Positions 7,986-15,740 of a stretch of 63,710 nt of DNA are shown piece after piece (the stretch's first letter is position 1; each line of letters starts with the position of its first letter). The notes under the pieces are model-generated. The model was not told where the DNA came from, searched no databases, and saw only the letters and a list, made by a program, of their open reading frames with translations. Origin of the DNA: an uncultured Clostridia bacterium (GTDB lineage: Bacteria; Bacillota; Clostridia; Christensenellales; Borkfalkiaceae); NCBI GenBank assembly GCA_944341075.1, contig CALVLV010000010.1:1-63710 (forward strand), read 5' to 3'. A program made the position numbers and the translations under genes.

Positions 7986-9194
7986 ATGGCAGAACTTACG
8001 GCCGACCAGACGGCGGCAGACAAGAGCATAGCGGACTGGTATTTGCACTCTTCGCGGCAGATATACGTGCTGGCGGGGCTTGCGGGCACGGGAAAGACCA
8101 CGCTTTTAAGGCACACGGTGTGCAACACCTTAAAGCTTGAGCCAGACAAGAGCGTGGCGTTTGTTACGCCCACCGGAAAGGCGGCGACCGTGCTGATAAG
8201 GCAGGGCATACCCGCCACCACGCTGCACAGGCTGATATACCAGGCCATAGCCGAAGAGAACGAAACGATAATAAACGGCAAGCCGATAAAGGTAGAAAAA
8301 CTGGTATTCCGCCGCAGGGAGAGCATAGACAAGGCCATAAAACTGATCGTTCTGGATGAATTTTCTATGGTGTCGGACGAAGTTCTTTCCGACATAATGC
8401 GCTTTGACGTGAAGATGCTGGTGTGCGGCGACAACGCACAGCTTCCGCCCGTGGAGGGCATGAACAGCTTTTTGACGGCGCCCGACTTTTCGCTGCGCAC
8501 CATTGTGCGGCAACAGGAGGGAAACCCGATAATACGGCTTGCGCACAGCGCCATGAAGGGCAAGTACATACCATACGGAAACTACGGCAACCGCGCGTTT
8601 GTTATGAGCGCAAGGCGCATAAAGCCCGAGTACAGAAAAAAATACCTTTTGAAGGCCGAACAGGTGATATGCGGCCTGAACAAGACGCGCGGCAAAATAA
8701 ACGACGAAATACGCGGCTACCGCGGGCTTTACGGCCTGCCGCAGAAAGGCGAAAAACTTATTTGCACGCTGAACAACTGGGAACAGTTTATAGACGGCGA
8801 ATTCAGGTATAACATGGTGAACGGCATAATAGGCTACGTTAAAGACGTGCGCTATGCGGGCGAAAACATTGGCTTTATGCGGTTCCGCGCCGACTTTTTA
8901 GACGAGGACTGCCCAGAAGAAGTGCCGTTTGACACAGGTTTTTTTGAAAACGGGGCGTACAGATACCGCCGCGGCGACTACTTTGAACAGTTCGACGAAG
9001 AGGGAAACGCCACAGGCGCGTTCACGCTGAACAGGTTTGAATTCGGTTATTGCATATCCTGCCACAAGGCGCAGGGTTCGGAATTCGACAGCGCCGTGGT
9101 CTTTGACGAGAGCTACGCCTTTAAAGAAGATTCCGCCCGCTGGCTGTACACGGCGATAACGCGGGCAAAAGACAAGATAATAATATTGAGGTAA
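7986..9194 (+). CDS. RecD/Dda-like superfamily 1B DNA helicase
   Basis: The 402-residue ATPase has the SF1 helicase motifs in order: Walker A GLAGTGKTT near residue 32, TPTGKAA, DEFSM (Walker B), GDNAQLPPV (motif III), IVRQQEGNP, then the C-terminal YCISCHKAQGSEFD (motif V) and YTAITRAK (motif VI). It is shorter than RecD2 and lacks a long N-terminal region, so it is closer to the Dda or phage-type helicases. It probably unwinds DNA 5' to 3' in repair or replication restart. RecB and RecC genes are not nearby. Translation appears to begin at the very 5' end of the message. Confidence 0.88.
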   Translation: MAELTADQTAADKSIADWYLHSSRQIYVLAGLAGTGKTTLLRHTVCNTLKLEPDKSVAFVTPTGKAATVLIRQGIPATTLHRLIYQAIAEENETIINGKPIKVEKLVFRRRESIDKAIKLIVLDEFSMVSDEVLSDIMRFDVKMLVCGDNAQLPPVEGMNSFLTAPDFSLRTIVRQQEGNPIIRLAHSAMKGKYIPYGNYGNRAFVMSARRIKPEYRKKYLLKAEQVICGLNKTRGKINDEIRGYRGLYGLPQKGEKLICTLNNWEQFIDGEFRYNMVNGIIGYVKDVRYAGENIGFMRFRADFLDEDCPEEVPFDTGFFENGAYRYRRGDYFEQFDEEGNATGAFTLNRFEFGYCISCHKAQGSEFDSAVVFDESYAFKEDSARWLYTAITRAKDKIIILR

Positions 9195-9196
9195 AA

Positions 9197-9239
9197 AGAA
9201 AATATGGCGGCGGCGCGCATGAAAATGCGCGCCGCCGCC
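9197..9239 (-). terminator. Hairpin terminator, read from the minus strand
   Basis: A 15-bp perfect stem (9206-9220 with 9225-9239, loop GAAA) is followed on the minus strand by ATATTTTCTTTTT. It can terminate transcription coming from the HAD gene. On the plus strand, after the helicase gene, no T-run follows. Confidence 0.7.
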
Positions 9240-9276
9240 TACGGCTCCTTATGACTAAGCCGCGGGTACCATTTTA

Positions 9277-9383
9277 TGTCATTTCGAGCGGAGCGAAGCG
9301 CAGTCGAGAAATCTCAAAGAATTATACATGTATAGTAAGAGATTTCTCCATGCGTTCGCGTTGCTCACTTAGTCGAAATGACA
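9277..9383. repeat. Dispersed palindromic repeat, copy 1
   Basis: This imperfect inverted repeat has outer arms TGTCATTTCGA and TCGAAATGACA. Inner arms GAGAAATCTC and GAGATTTCTCC surround an A/T-rich centre. The same architecture occurs at 26437-26540, 31770-31873 and near 55109. All copies are intergenic. Confidence 0.85.
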
Positions 9384-9506
9384 AAGTAAAATACCGACCG
9401 CCCGTACCCCTCCTTTAATTCCTACCCTTAGACAGAGAAGGCAAGGGTGAGGTATCACCCTTTACGCAAAAGGGCACGGTGTGGGAACGTCCCCCTCCTT
9501 CCTCGC

Positions 9507-10145
9507 TCAGAGGAGCGAAAGGATATCTTCGGGGCGTTCGGCAAAGTACTCTGCGCCCGCCGCGGCAAGTTCCTGCCTTGAGCCGTACCCCCACAATGCG
9601 CCTGCGGCGGGCAACCCGCAGGCATGTGCGCCCGAGATATCGTATTGCCTGTCGCCCACCATAAGCGCGCCTTTTGCGCCGCCGAGGTTTTCAAGCACAT
9701 ATTCAAGCACGGCCTCCTTTGAGGTGCGCGAGTCATCGGACGCCGCCCCGCCGATAAAGGCAAACATGCCGTCTATATTGTGGCGGGCAAGAATTTTGCG
9801 GGCAAATTCTTCCACCTTAGACGTTGCCACGGCAAGCGTTACGCCGCGCTCTTTAAGCCCTGCAAGCAGGGGCACGATGCCGCCGTACAGCGTGTTGTTG
9901 TACATGCCGCCCGCAACGTAGTGCTCCCTGTACACCTTAACGGCCAGGCGGGCGCGCTCTTCGCTCATGCCGCAAAGGTTTGTGAACGAATACATGAGCG
10001 GAGGGCCAACAAACTGCTTCATGCCCACGCCCTGTTTAAAGCTGGCCCCAAGCGTATTCAATGTATATTCCGCGCACTCGGAGATACCGGGGAAGGAATC
10101 TATTATGGTGCCGTCGAGATCGAAAATAACTGTTTTGAAATTCAT
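9507..10145 (-). CDS. HAD-superfamily phosphatase, phosphoglycolate phosphatase-like
   Basis: The N-terminal motif FDLDGTIIDS carries the nucleophile Asp and the acid/base Asp of HAD hydrolases. AVATSK supplies the motif II Thr/Ser, a Lys follows in SKEAVL, and VGDRQYDI gives the acidic motif. The alpha-helical cap after motif I is of the Gph/PpaX type. I begin at MNFKTVIF (10145) because the family starts just before the DxDGT motif; the ORF upstream adds ten unlikely residues without a ribosome site. The substrate is uncertain: phosphoglycolate, pyrophosphate (PpaX) and nucleotides are all possible. It is convergent with the helicase gene and divergent from the pyrophosphatase gene. Confidence 0.8.
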   Translation of the reverse strand: MNFKTVIFDLDGTIIDSFPGISECAEYTLNTLGASFKQGVGMKQFVGPPLMYSFTNLCGMSEERARLAVKVYREHYVAGGMYNNTLYGGIVPLLAGLKERGVTLAVATSKVEEFARKILARHNIDGMFAFIGGAASDDSRTSKEAVLEYVLENLGGAKGALMVGDRQYDISGAHACGLPAAGALWGYGSRQELAAAGAEYFAERPEDILSLL

Positions 10146-10231
10146 AACTGTACCCGCCGATATGCTAACATACAACTTGGCTTGCGGTCAAGCAAAGAGC
10201 GCGCAGGGCGGCAAAAAATGTCGCCTGCCTA

Positions 10232-10260
10232 TTGCCATATGCCTGTTATTGTGCTAAAAT
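10232..10260 (+). promoter_or_regulatory. Promoter of the pyrophosphatase gene
   Basis: TTGCCA (10232-10237) and TAAAAT (10255-10260) are 17 bases apart. A short G+C-rich hairpin near 10273-10291 precedes the ribosome binding site in the leader. Confidence 0.7.
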
Positions 10261-10313
10261 ATAGTGGAAAAGGCCGCGGCTTTATGCGCGGCACCGATAC
10301 AGGAGGAAATTTT

Positions 10314-10850
10314 ATGAATATATGGCACGACGTTGCGCCCGAGCGCATAAAAAAAGAGGACTTTGTGGCGTACATAGAGATAACAAAGGGCTCGCGCTCG
10401 AAGTACGAACTGGATAAAGACCTTGGCATTTTAAGGCTGGACAGGGTGCTTTACACCTCCACCGTTTACCCCGCGAGCTACGGGTTTATTCCGCGCACGC
10501 TTGCCGACGACGGCGACCCGCTGGACGTGCTTGTTTTGTGCAGCGAACCGATACTGCCCGCAACGATAGTGCGGTGCTACCCCATAGGCGTTATAAACAT
10601 GTCGGACGACGGCGAGGACGACAGCAAAATAATAGCCATACCGTTCAAAGAGCCTATGTATAACTGCTATAGCGAACTTGAACAGCTGCCCAGCCACATC
10701 TTTGAGGAAATGAAGCACTTCTTCAAGGTATATAAACAGCTTGAACACAAGCACACCGCCGTCTCTGAAATAATGGGCAGAAAGCGCGCCGTGGAGATAA
10801 TAGAGGACAGCATAAAGCTGTATAACAAGACCTTCCCCGAAAACGTATAG
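10314..10850 (+). CDS. ppa: Family I inorganic pyrophosphatase
   Basis: The cytoplasmic enzyme hydrolyses pyrophosphate to phosphate, pulling biosynthetic reactions forward. The 178-residue product has the family I signature DDGDPLDVLV with its three metal-binding Asp residues, preceded by YPASYGFIP. EITKGSRSKYELDK near the N-terminus matches the conserved KGS..KYE substrate-binding segment. The ATG at 10314 has AGGAGGAAAT immediately upstream. The long frame upstream to 9780 is a shadow of the HAD gene. A strong terminator follows at 10911-10947. Confidence 0.95.
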   Translation: MNIWHDVAPERIKKEDFVAYIEITKGSRSKYELDKDLGILRLDRVLYTSTVYPASYGFIPRTLADDGDPLDVLVLCSEPILPATIVRCYPIGVINMSDDGEDDSKIIAIPFKEPMYNCYSELEQLPSHIFEEMKHFFKVYKQLEHKHTAVSEIMGRKRAVEIIEDSIKLYNKTFPENV

Positions 10851-10910
10851 CGGGCGGGCAAAAAAATAACGCAAATATTATTGGATAGCGCAAATATTTT
10901 TGATTGAAAA

Positions 10911-10947
10911 GCGCGCGGGACTGCATGCCCCGCGCGCCGTTTGTTTT
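10911..10947 (+). terminator. Intrinsic terminator after ppa
   Basis: GCGCGCGGG (10911-10919) pairs with CCCGCGCGC (10929-10937), followed by CGTTTGTTTT. Confidence 0.8.
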
Positions 10948-10974
10948 AACCTTATTTTTTACCTTGCTTTAACT

Positions 10975-11850
10975 TTATTGTTTTGCGCCGTCCGCGTTTT
11001 GCGAAGGAAGCTCCTCCGCCCCTCCGTTTGCTGCAGGCTGTGCGGCTGAATCGCCAGACGAGGCCGCGGCAGCGGCATCTTCAGCCTTTTTCTGTGCATA
11101 CGCCGCGCCTATTGCACCCACGCCGACGGTGCGGTCTACGGGAACGGAAAAGAGTATGCCGCCCGCCTCCGTCTTTAACCCCGCCGACTGCGAAAGGGCC
11201 TGCATGATGGCCATTTTGCCCTGCCTTTGGGCAAGAATGAGCAGCAATTCAGATTCCTCCTGAATGGAGATGCCTATGAACTGTTCGGCCTTGGCGTTTG
11301 AAAGCGAGCGCGAACGTATTATAGTGCCGCCTGCCGCGCCTGCCGCGCGTGCGGCCTCCATTGCCTCGTCAACATACCCTTCGGCCACTATCGCCACGAT
11401 AAGGTCGTAATTGCGGTCTTTATCCTTCATGATTTTTCTCCCGTCAACAAATTTTGCCGCCGCTGCGGAACATATGCCGTTTGCCACTATCTCCGACACG
11501 GCCGAAAGGGGAACGGTGAACGATATGCCGCGCCCCACAAGGTACAGCGACATTTTGTTGCTTATTTCGTTCAATATCTGCTCTTCGTCGCTTTCGGGAA
11601 TGAGCGAAAGCATTACCGATTTTTCGCTTGTTCCTATGCCGAGATAGTTGAGCACCGTGCTGCGCGCCGTGCCCATGCCCGGGCACGAGAAGGTAAGCGC
11701 CACCGAAAAATCGTTCAACAGCTCGGTCAGCCGCTCGTCGTCGCCCCTGTTTAGGATGCTTACAAGGAGTTTTGCCTTATTGGGACGAGGAGCGGGACGC
11801 TCGGCACGCACGGGAATGGCGAACCTTAATCCGCGGTTTATCTTTGCCAT
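10975..11850 (-). CDS. Tandem PII-like (GlnB-fold) signalling protein
   Basis: The 291-residue soluble protein appears to hold two PII-like domains. The first, residues ~27-120, runs from KLLVSILNRGDDERLTELL through the loop region GMGTARSTVLNYLGIG. The second, residues ~147-245, begins YDLIVAIVAEGYVDEAM and contains GTIIRSRSLSNAKAEQ. An Ala/Glu-rich tail follows. PII proteins form trimers, bind nucleotides or metabolites and control transporters. The gene starts one base after the stop of the upstream DUF1538 membrane protein (TGA-A-ATG), so the two are translationally coupled and probably work together. The ligand is unknown. Confidence 0.75.
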   Translation of the reverse strand: MAKINRGLRFAIPVRAERPAPRPNKAKLLVSILNRGDDERLTELLNDFSVALTFSCPGMGTARSTVLNYLGIGTSEKSVMLSLIPESDEEQILNEISNKMSLYLVGRGISFTVPLSAVSEIVANGICSAAAAKFVDGRKIMKDKDRNYDLIVAIVAEGYVDEAMEAARAAGAAGGTIIRSRSLSNAKAEQFIGISIQEESELLLILAQRQGKMAIMQALSQSAGLKTEAGGILFSVPVDRTVGVGAIGAAYAQKKAEDAAAAASSGDSAAQPAANGGAEELPSQNADGAKQ

Positions 11851-11851
11851 T

Positions 11852-13381
11852 TCAGTACACCTCGTATTCCACGATCCTGTCCTCCACGGTGAGGAAGGTG
11901 CGCTTTATTTTTGAAGTCTTGTGCCTGTAGATTATGCCGAACACCTGTATGGTTATAAGCGGCATGAGCGCCACAAACGAAACGCAGCCGAAGGCATCGG
12001 TCATTATCGCCGTTGCGGCGGCCTCGCCCTCTATGGCCTGGCAGGCGCCTATTGCCATGGGCAGAACGAAAGCCGATACCATTGCGCCAGACGCCACGCC
12101 GCCCGAGTCGAACGCGATACCCGTAAAGAGTTTGGGCGTAAAGAACGTGAGGATGAGCGCTATGGCGTAGCCGGGCACAAGCACATACATTATATTAATG
12201 TCTGTGATAACGCGGAGCATTGCAAGCCCGAGCGCGCAGCAAACGGATATGCTGAGCGCAAGCTTCATTGAACGCGCCTTTATGGCGCCCGCGCTCATGC
12301 GCTCTACCTGTTTGTTGAGAACGTATACGGCGGGTTCTGCCGCAACCACGAAGTAACCTATTATCATTCCCACGGGAATGAGCAGCCAGCCGCCGACAAA
12401 GTCGCCAAGCCCCTGGCCGATTAGCGTGCCCATGGGGGCAAAGCCGACGTTTGCGCCCGTTAAAAAGAGCGTGAGGCCTATGAACGTTATTATTATGCCG
12501 ACGGTTATTTTTATTATCTGCCGCTTGTGGAATACCCGCGTTATAAGCTGGAAGATTATAAAGAACGCAACTATGGGCGCGAGGGCTATGCCCACCTCCG
12601 CCGCATACGAGCCGAGGCCGTACACAAACTGCATGAGCGCGTTCAGCATGTTGCCCGAGGCGGGAGCCGCGTCGCTTACCGTATACTGTATGCCTGCGGC
12701 GCCGCTTATGATGCCCAGCACGAGCACGGCGATTATGGGGCCGACGCTGGAGAGGGCGACGAGGCCGAAGCTATCGTCCTTTCCCTCTTTATCGCTGCGG
12801 ATAGACGCAACGCCGACGCCGAGCGACATTATGAAGGGCACCGTCATGGGCCCGGTGGTGACGCCGCCCGAGTCGAACGCTATGGCCCAGAAGCTGGGGT
12901 CTACGAACAGGAACGCGAGCAGAAAAGCCACTATGTAGAAGATGATGAGAAGTATTGAAAGGCGCACCTTAAGCACAATGCGGAGCATGGCTATGGTAAG
13001 GAATATGCCTACGCCCACCGCCACCGTTATTATGAGCACCCACGAATTTATAGCCTCGGACACGTATCCCGCAAGTATCTGCAGGTCGGGTTCGGCAATG
13101 GTGACTATGATGCCTATCACGAAGGAGACGAGGGAAATGAGCCAGATCTTGCGCGAGTGCGTGACCACCGAACCTATCTTTTCGCCGATGACCAGCATAG
13201 ACATATCTGCGCCCACGTTGAAGCCCGAAAGCCCTATCACGAGCAGCACCGCGCCGATGAGAAACAGCACGAACTGATATGTTTGCACCTGCAATGCTAT
13301 GGCAAGCACCAAAATTATTGCCGCTATGGGCAGAATTGCCGAAAGCGATTCTTTCAACTTATCCAAAAAGGCTCTTTTCAT
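11852..13381 (-). CDS. DUF1538-family multi-pass membrane protein
   Basis: The protein has about 509 residues, nearly all hydrophobic, with roughly a dozen membrane segments in two homologous halves. The duplication is clearest in IAFDSGGVTTGPMTVPF and IAFDSGGVASGAMVSAF, each preceded by a loop and followed by a helix. This internal repeat resembles transporters with inverted or parallel repeats. The adjacent PII-like gene suggests an ion or nutrient carrier gated by that protein. I chose MKRAFLDKL at 13381; a TTG six codons upstream is the alternative, and neither has a strong ribosome site. Substrate and mechanism are undescribed as far as I know. Confidence 0.75.
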   Translation of the reverse strand: MKRAFLDKLKESLSAILPIAAIILVLAIALQVQTYQFVLFLIGAVLLVIGLSGFNVGADMSMLVIGEKIGSVVTHSRKIWLISLVSFVIGIIVTIAEPDLQILAGYVSEAINSWVLIITVAVGVGIFLTIAMLRIVLKVRLSILLIIFYIVAFLLAFLFVDPSFWAIAFDSGGVTTGPMTVPFIMSLGVGVASIRSDKEGKDDSFGLVALSSVGPIIAVLVLGIISGAAGIQYTVSDAAPASGNMLNALMQFVYGLGSYAAEVGIALAPIVAFFIIFQLITRVFHKRQIIKITVGIIITFIGLTLFLTGANVGFAPMGTLIGQGLGDFVGGWLLIPVGMIIGYFVVAAEPAVYVLNKQVERMSAGAIKARSMKLALSISVCCALGLAMLRVITDINIMYVLVPGYAIALILTFFTPKLFTGIAFDSGGVASGAMVSAFVLPMAIGACQAIEGEAAATAIMTDAFGCVSFVALMPLITIQVFGIIYRHKTSKIKRTFLTVEDRIVEYEVY

Positions 13382-13639
13382 TTGACAAACATTCCACAAA
13401 TCACGGTATAAATTTCAACAATAATTATAACACGCGATACGTAAATTTGTCAAATATTGAAAAGAGTGCAGATGTAATGAAAAATACCGCTTTACCACAG
13501 ATAGTTCGGGCATATATGCGGGGCAATCGCGTTGGAGCGGCGAAAGCGAACAATACTTATTTTTCATAGCGGCAATAAGTTATACTTATATCACGGCGGG
13601 CCGCAGGCAAACGCACAGACCGCACAGAATGGCAAGAGG

Positions 13640-13668
13640 TTGACAGCGCGGGCAATGTCTGTTAAAAT
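13640..13668 (+). promoter_or_regulatory. Promoter of the ECF sigma operon
   Basis: TTGACA (13640-13645) and TAAAAT (13663-13668) are 17 bases apart, about 90 bases before the sigma-factor ATG. It looks like a housekeeping promoter. No second, ECF-type copy is evident, so autoregulation is not shown. Confidence 0.8.
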
Positions 13669-13758
13669 TTTATAAAAGAAATTATTTTTGCGGCCAACAA
13701 TTCTGCCCTTTGGATTGTTATTAATACAGAAGGAGAAGCGTGGCGCGGGCGGCAGGAG

Positions 13759-14295
13759 ATGAACAGCAACATTCTGGAACGCAAGATCGCCGAATATAAG
13801 GACGGGGACGGACGGGCTTTCGATTACATATACGAGAGTACGAACCGCACCGTGTATTTTTGCGCGCTGTATATAGTGCGCGACAGGGCGTATGCCGAGG
13901 ACATAGTGCAAGAGACATATATGCGCGCACTGAGCGCGATAGACAGCTATGTGCCCGGCACAAACTTTGCCGCGTGGCTTGCGCGCATTGCCAGAAACCT
14001 TGCCTTGAACCATGTAAAAAAGAGGCAGCGCGAAGAGAGCGCCGACTTTACCGACGAGCGCGACATACGCAGATACGGGGCAAAAGAGACAGAGCTGCCA
14101 TATATTTTCGACGTTGCGGCAAAGGTGCTTGCCGAAGACGAATACCGCATACTGATGCTGTGCCAGGTTTCGGGCTACAAGCGGCGGGAAGTTGCCCAAA
14201 TGCTGGGCATGCCCGTGGGGACGGTGACGTGGAAGAACAATACGGCGCTGAAAAAGCTTAGACAGGCGCTGAAGGAGGGCGGACATGAACATTAA
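13759..14295 (+). CDS. ECF-family RNA polymerase sigma factor
   Basis: The 178-residue protein has sigma region 2 (residues ~20-90, with VRDRAYAEDIVQETYMRALS) and region 4 (residues ~115-170, with VSGYKRREVAQMLGMPVGTV), joined by a short linker. Regions 1 and 3 are absent, as in ECF/group IV factors. It should direct RNA polymerase to a small stress or envelope regulon. The ATG at 13759 follows GGCAGGAG closely. Its last 11 bases overlap the next gene, so production is coupled to the likely anti-sigma factor. Confidence 0.9.
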   Translation: MNSNILERKIAEYKDGDGRAFDYIYESTNRTVYFCALYIVRDRAYAEDIVQETYMRALSAIDSYVPGTNFAAWLARIARNLALNHVKKRQREESADFTDERDIRRYGAKETELPYIFDVAAKVLAEDEYRILMLCQVSGYKRREVAQMLGMPVGTVTWKNNTALKKLRQALKEGGHEH

Positions 14296-15427
14296 AAAGA
14301 TGCTGCGGCAGGAAGCAAAGCAAGTTCTGCCCGACGATAAAAAGATAAAGCGCGAAATAAAGTACCGCATGGGCATGGATGCCGACGACGAAGTTGAACT
14401 GGGCGAAGTAAAGGCAAAGACGGCAAAGCGCAAAAAGCTGATAGCTGCGGCCGCCTGCGGCGCAGCCGTAATTATAGCCGTGTGCGCGTGCATTCCGCTG
14501 ATGGTAAAGGGCGGAACGTCCCCCTCCTCCCCTTCCACGCCGATAACGCCCTCAGACCCGGGCGGAATATTCGGCGAGCTTACCTCGGCAGAGGAAGTTT
14601 ACGGCTTTTCGGCCGCAAGCGCGGGCATGATGATAGCCGGAATGAGCGACAGCGCCGCAGAGCTGAGTGCCGCGATATCCGCAAAGCCTGCCGCAACAAA
14701 GCTTTCGGGCGGGCGCGAGGCCGTAGAGGACGAAAAGACCATTGAACTTATTAACGGCTATATGGAATTGGTGGAGAGCCTTATTTCCGGCGATACGTTC
14801 ACCGTGACGGGCGGGGAGAACAGCGGCGCGCAGTACGCCGAATACAGCTATGTTATGGCGGTGAATTACACAGACGTGCTTGGAGAAAAACACGACGGCG
14901 GCCTTATATACTACAACAAGACGCTTGAGCACACCGAACAGGATGACGACGAAACGGAGAGCGAATATTCGCTTGAAGGCGTTATGCTACTTGAAGGCGA
15001 GGCATACCCCCTGCACGGCACGCACGTTGCCGAGAGCGAGGACGACGAAAGCGAAGAGCAATACACCATGCGCGTGGACATGGGTAGCGACAGGTATATG
15101 CTTGTGGAACAGAAACACGAGCGAGAAGAGGACGAAACCGAGACCGAATACAGCTACACTCTGTACGAGGGGCGCAGGGTTGTTTCGCGCACGACCTTTT
15201 CTTACGAGAGCGAGGACGACGAGACCGAGCTTGTAATGACGGTGAGCGGGCAGAACGTACAACAGCAGAGATTTTCGTTCGAGCGCGAGGGCGGCGAAAT
15301 TGTAATACATGCCGGCGAAAACGGGACTGTTACCACTTATACGGTGCGCATTGTGGGAGGAGAATACGTGTATTACCGCGGAAACACAGAGGTTGACCGC
15401 GGGCACAGGTTTGACTTTGACGACTGA
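14285..15427 (+). CDS. Probable membrane anti-sigma factor with an acidic extracytoplasmic domain
   Basis: The 380-residue protein has a charged cytoplasmic N-terminus of ~50 residues (a plausible sigma-binding segment). One membrane helix follows (about residues 52-74, AAAACGAAVIIAVCACIPLM), then a Pro/Ser/Thr linker and a large external domain. That domain begins EEVYGFSAASAGMMIAGM, is rich in Glu/Asp strand motifs such as YESEDDETEL, and ends HRFDFDD. The coupling to the sigma gene supports an anti-sigma role; I see no zinc-binding HxxxCxxC motif. The external domain is shared with the secreted protein at 15741-16745. The many acidic patches suggest cation binding, which is inference. Confidence 0.65.
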   Translation: MNIKKMLRQEAKQVLPDDKKIKREIKYRMGMDADDEVELGEVKAKTAKRKKLIAAAACGAAVIIAVCACIPLMVKGGTSPSSPSTPITPSDPGGIFGELTSAEEVYGFSAASAGMMIAGMSDSAAELSAAISAKPAATKLSGGREAVEDEKTIELINGYMELVESLISGDTFTVTGGENSGAQYAEYSYVMAVNYTDVLGEKHDGGLIYYNKTLEHTEQDDDETESEYSLEGVMLLEGEAYPLHGTHVAESEDDESEEQYTMRVDMGSDRYMLVEQKHEREEDETETEYSYTLYEGRRVVSRTTFSYESEDDETELVMTVSGQNVQQQRFSFEREGGEIVIHAGENGTVTTYTVRIVGGEYVYYRGNTEVDRGHRFDFDD

Positions 15428-15494
15428 TAAAGGCGAGCCGTAAAAACAAGACCATAAAACATAAAGACCATACCGGTTTAATTGTCCTTAAAGC

Positions 15495-15530
15495 GCCGCC
15501 GCGGCACATTTTTGTGCCGCGGCGGCATTT
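15495..15530 (+). terminator. Terminator after the anti-sigma gene
   Basis: A perfect 14-bp G+C-rich stem (15495-15508 with 15513-15526, loop TTTT) is followed by ATTTTAC. It separates the sigma/anti-sigma pair from the secreted paralogue. Confidence 0.8.
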
Positions 15531-15740
15531 TACATAAGGCGCTTTACATAAAATATTTTTTTGCGCGCATAATCACATTATTATATAGTGCGGTGCAGCG
15601 GGCACATGCAGAAGGCCATGCGCAAAAAAATTTTTACTTTTTGCCAACAAAACGGGCGATGAGTTTGTTATATATGTGAAAGCTCCCCCCAAAAGGGAGA
15701 AAGACCCGTACGGAAAAATAACCGATAAGGAGAATTTGTT

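Noticed and set aside
7739-8569. 277-codon upstream extension of the pgi reading frame
   Set aside because: It runs opposite to the helicase gene, and a strong promoter plus GGAGG place the pgi start at 7738.
10231-10300. Leader hairpin of ppa as a riboswitch
   Set aside because: The stem is only about six pairs and no expression platform is visible.
9780-10313. Upstream extension of the pyrophosphatase frame
   Set aside because: It is the antisense shadow of the HAD gene; the family start and AGGAGG are at 10314.
13591-14538. 315-codon minus-strand ORF over the sigma-factor gene
   Set aside because: It has no recognisable domain, and it overlaps a clear ECF sigma factor and the start of its partner on the other strand.
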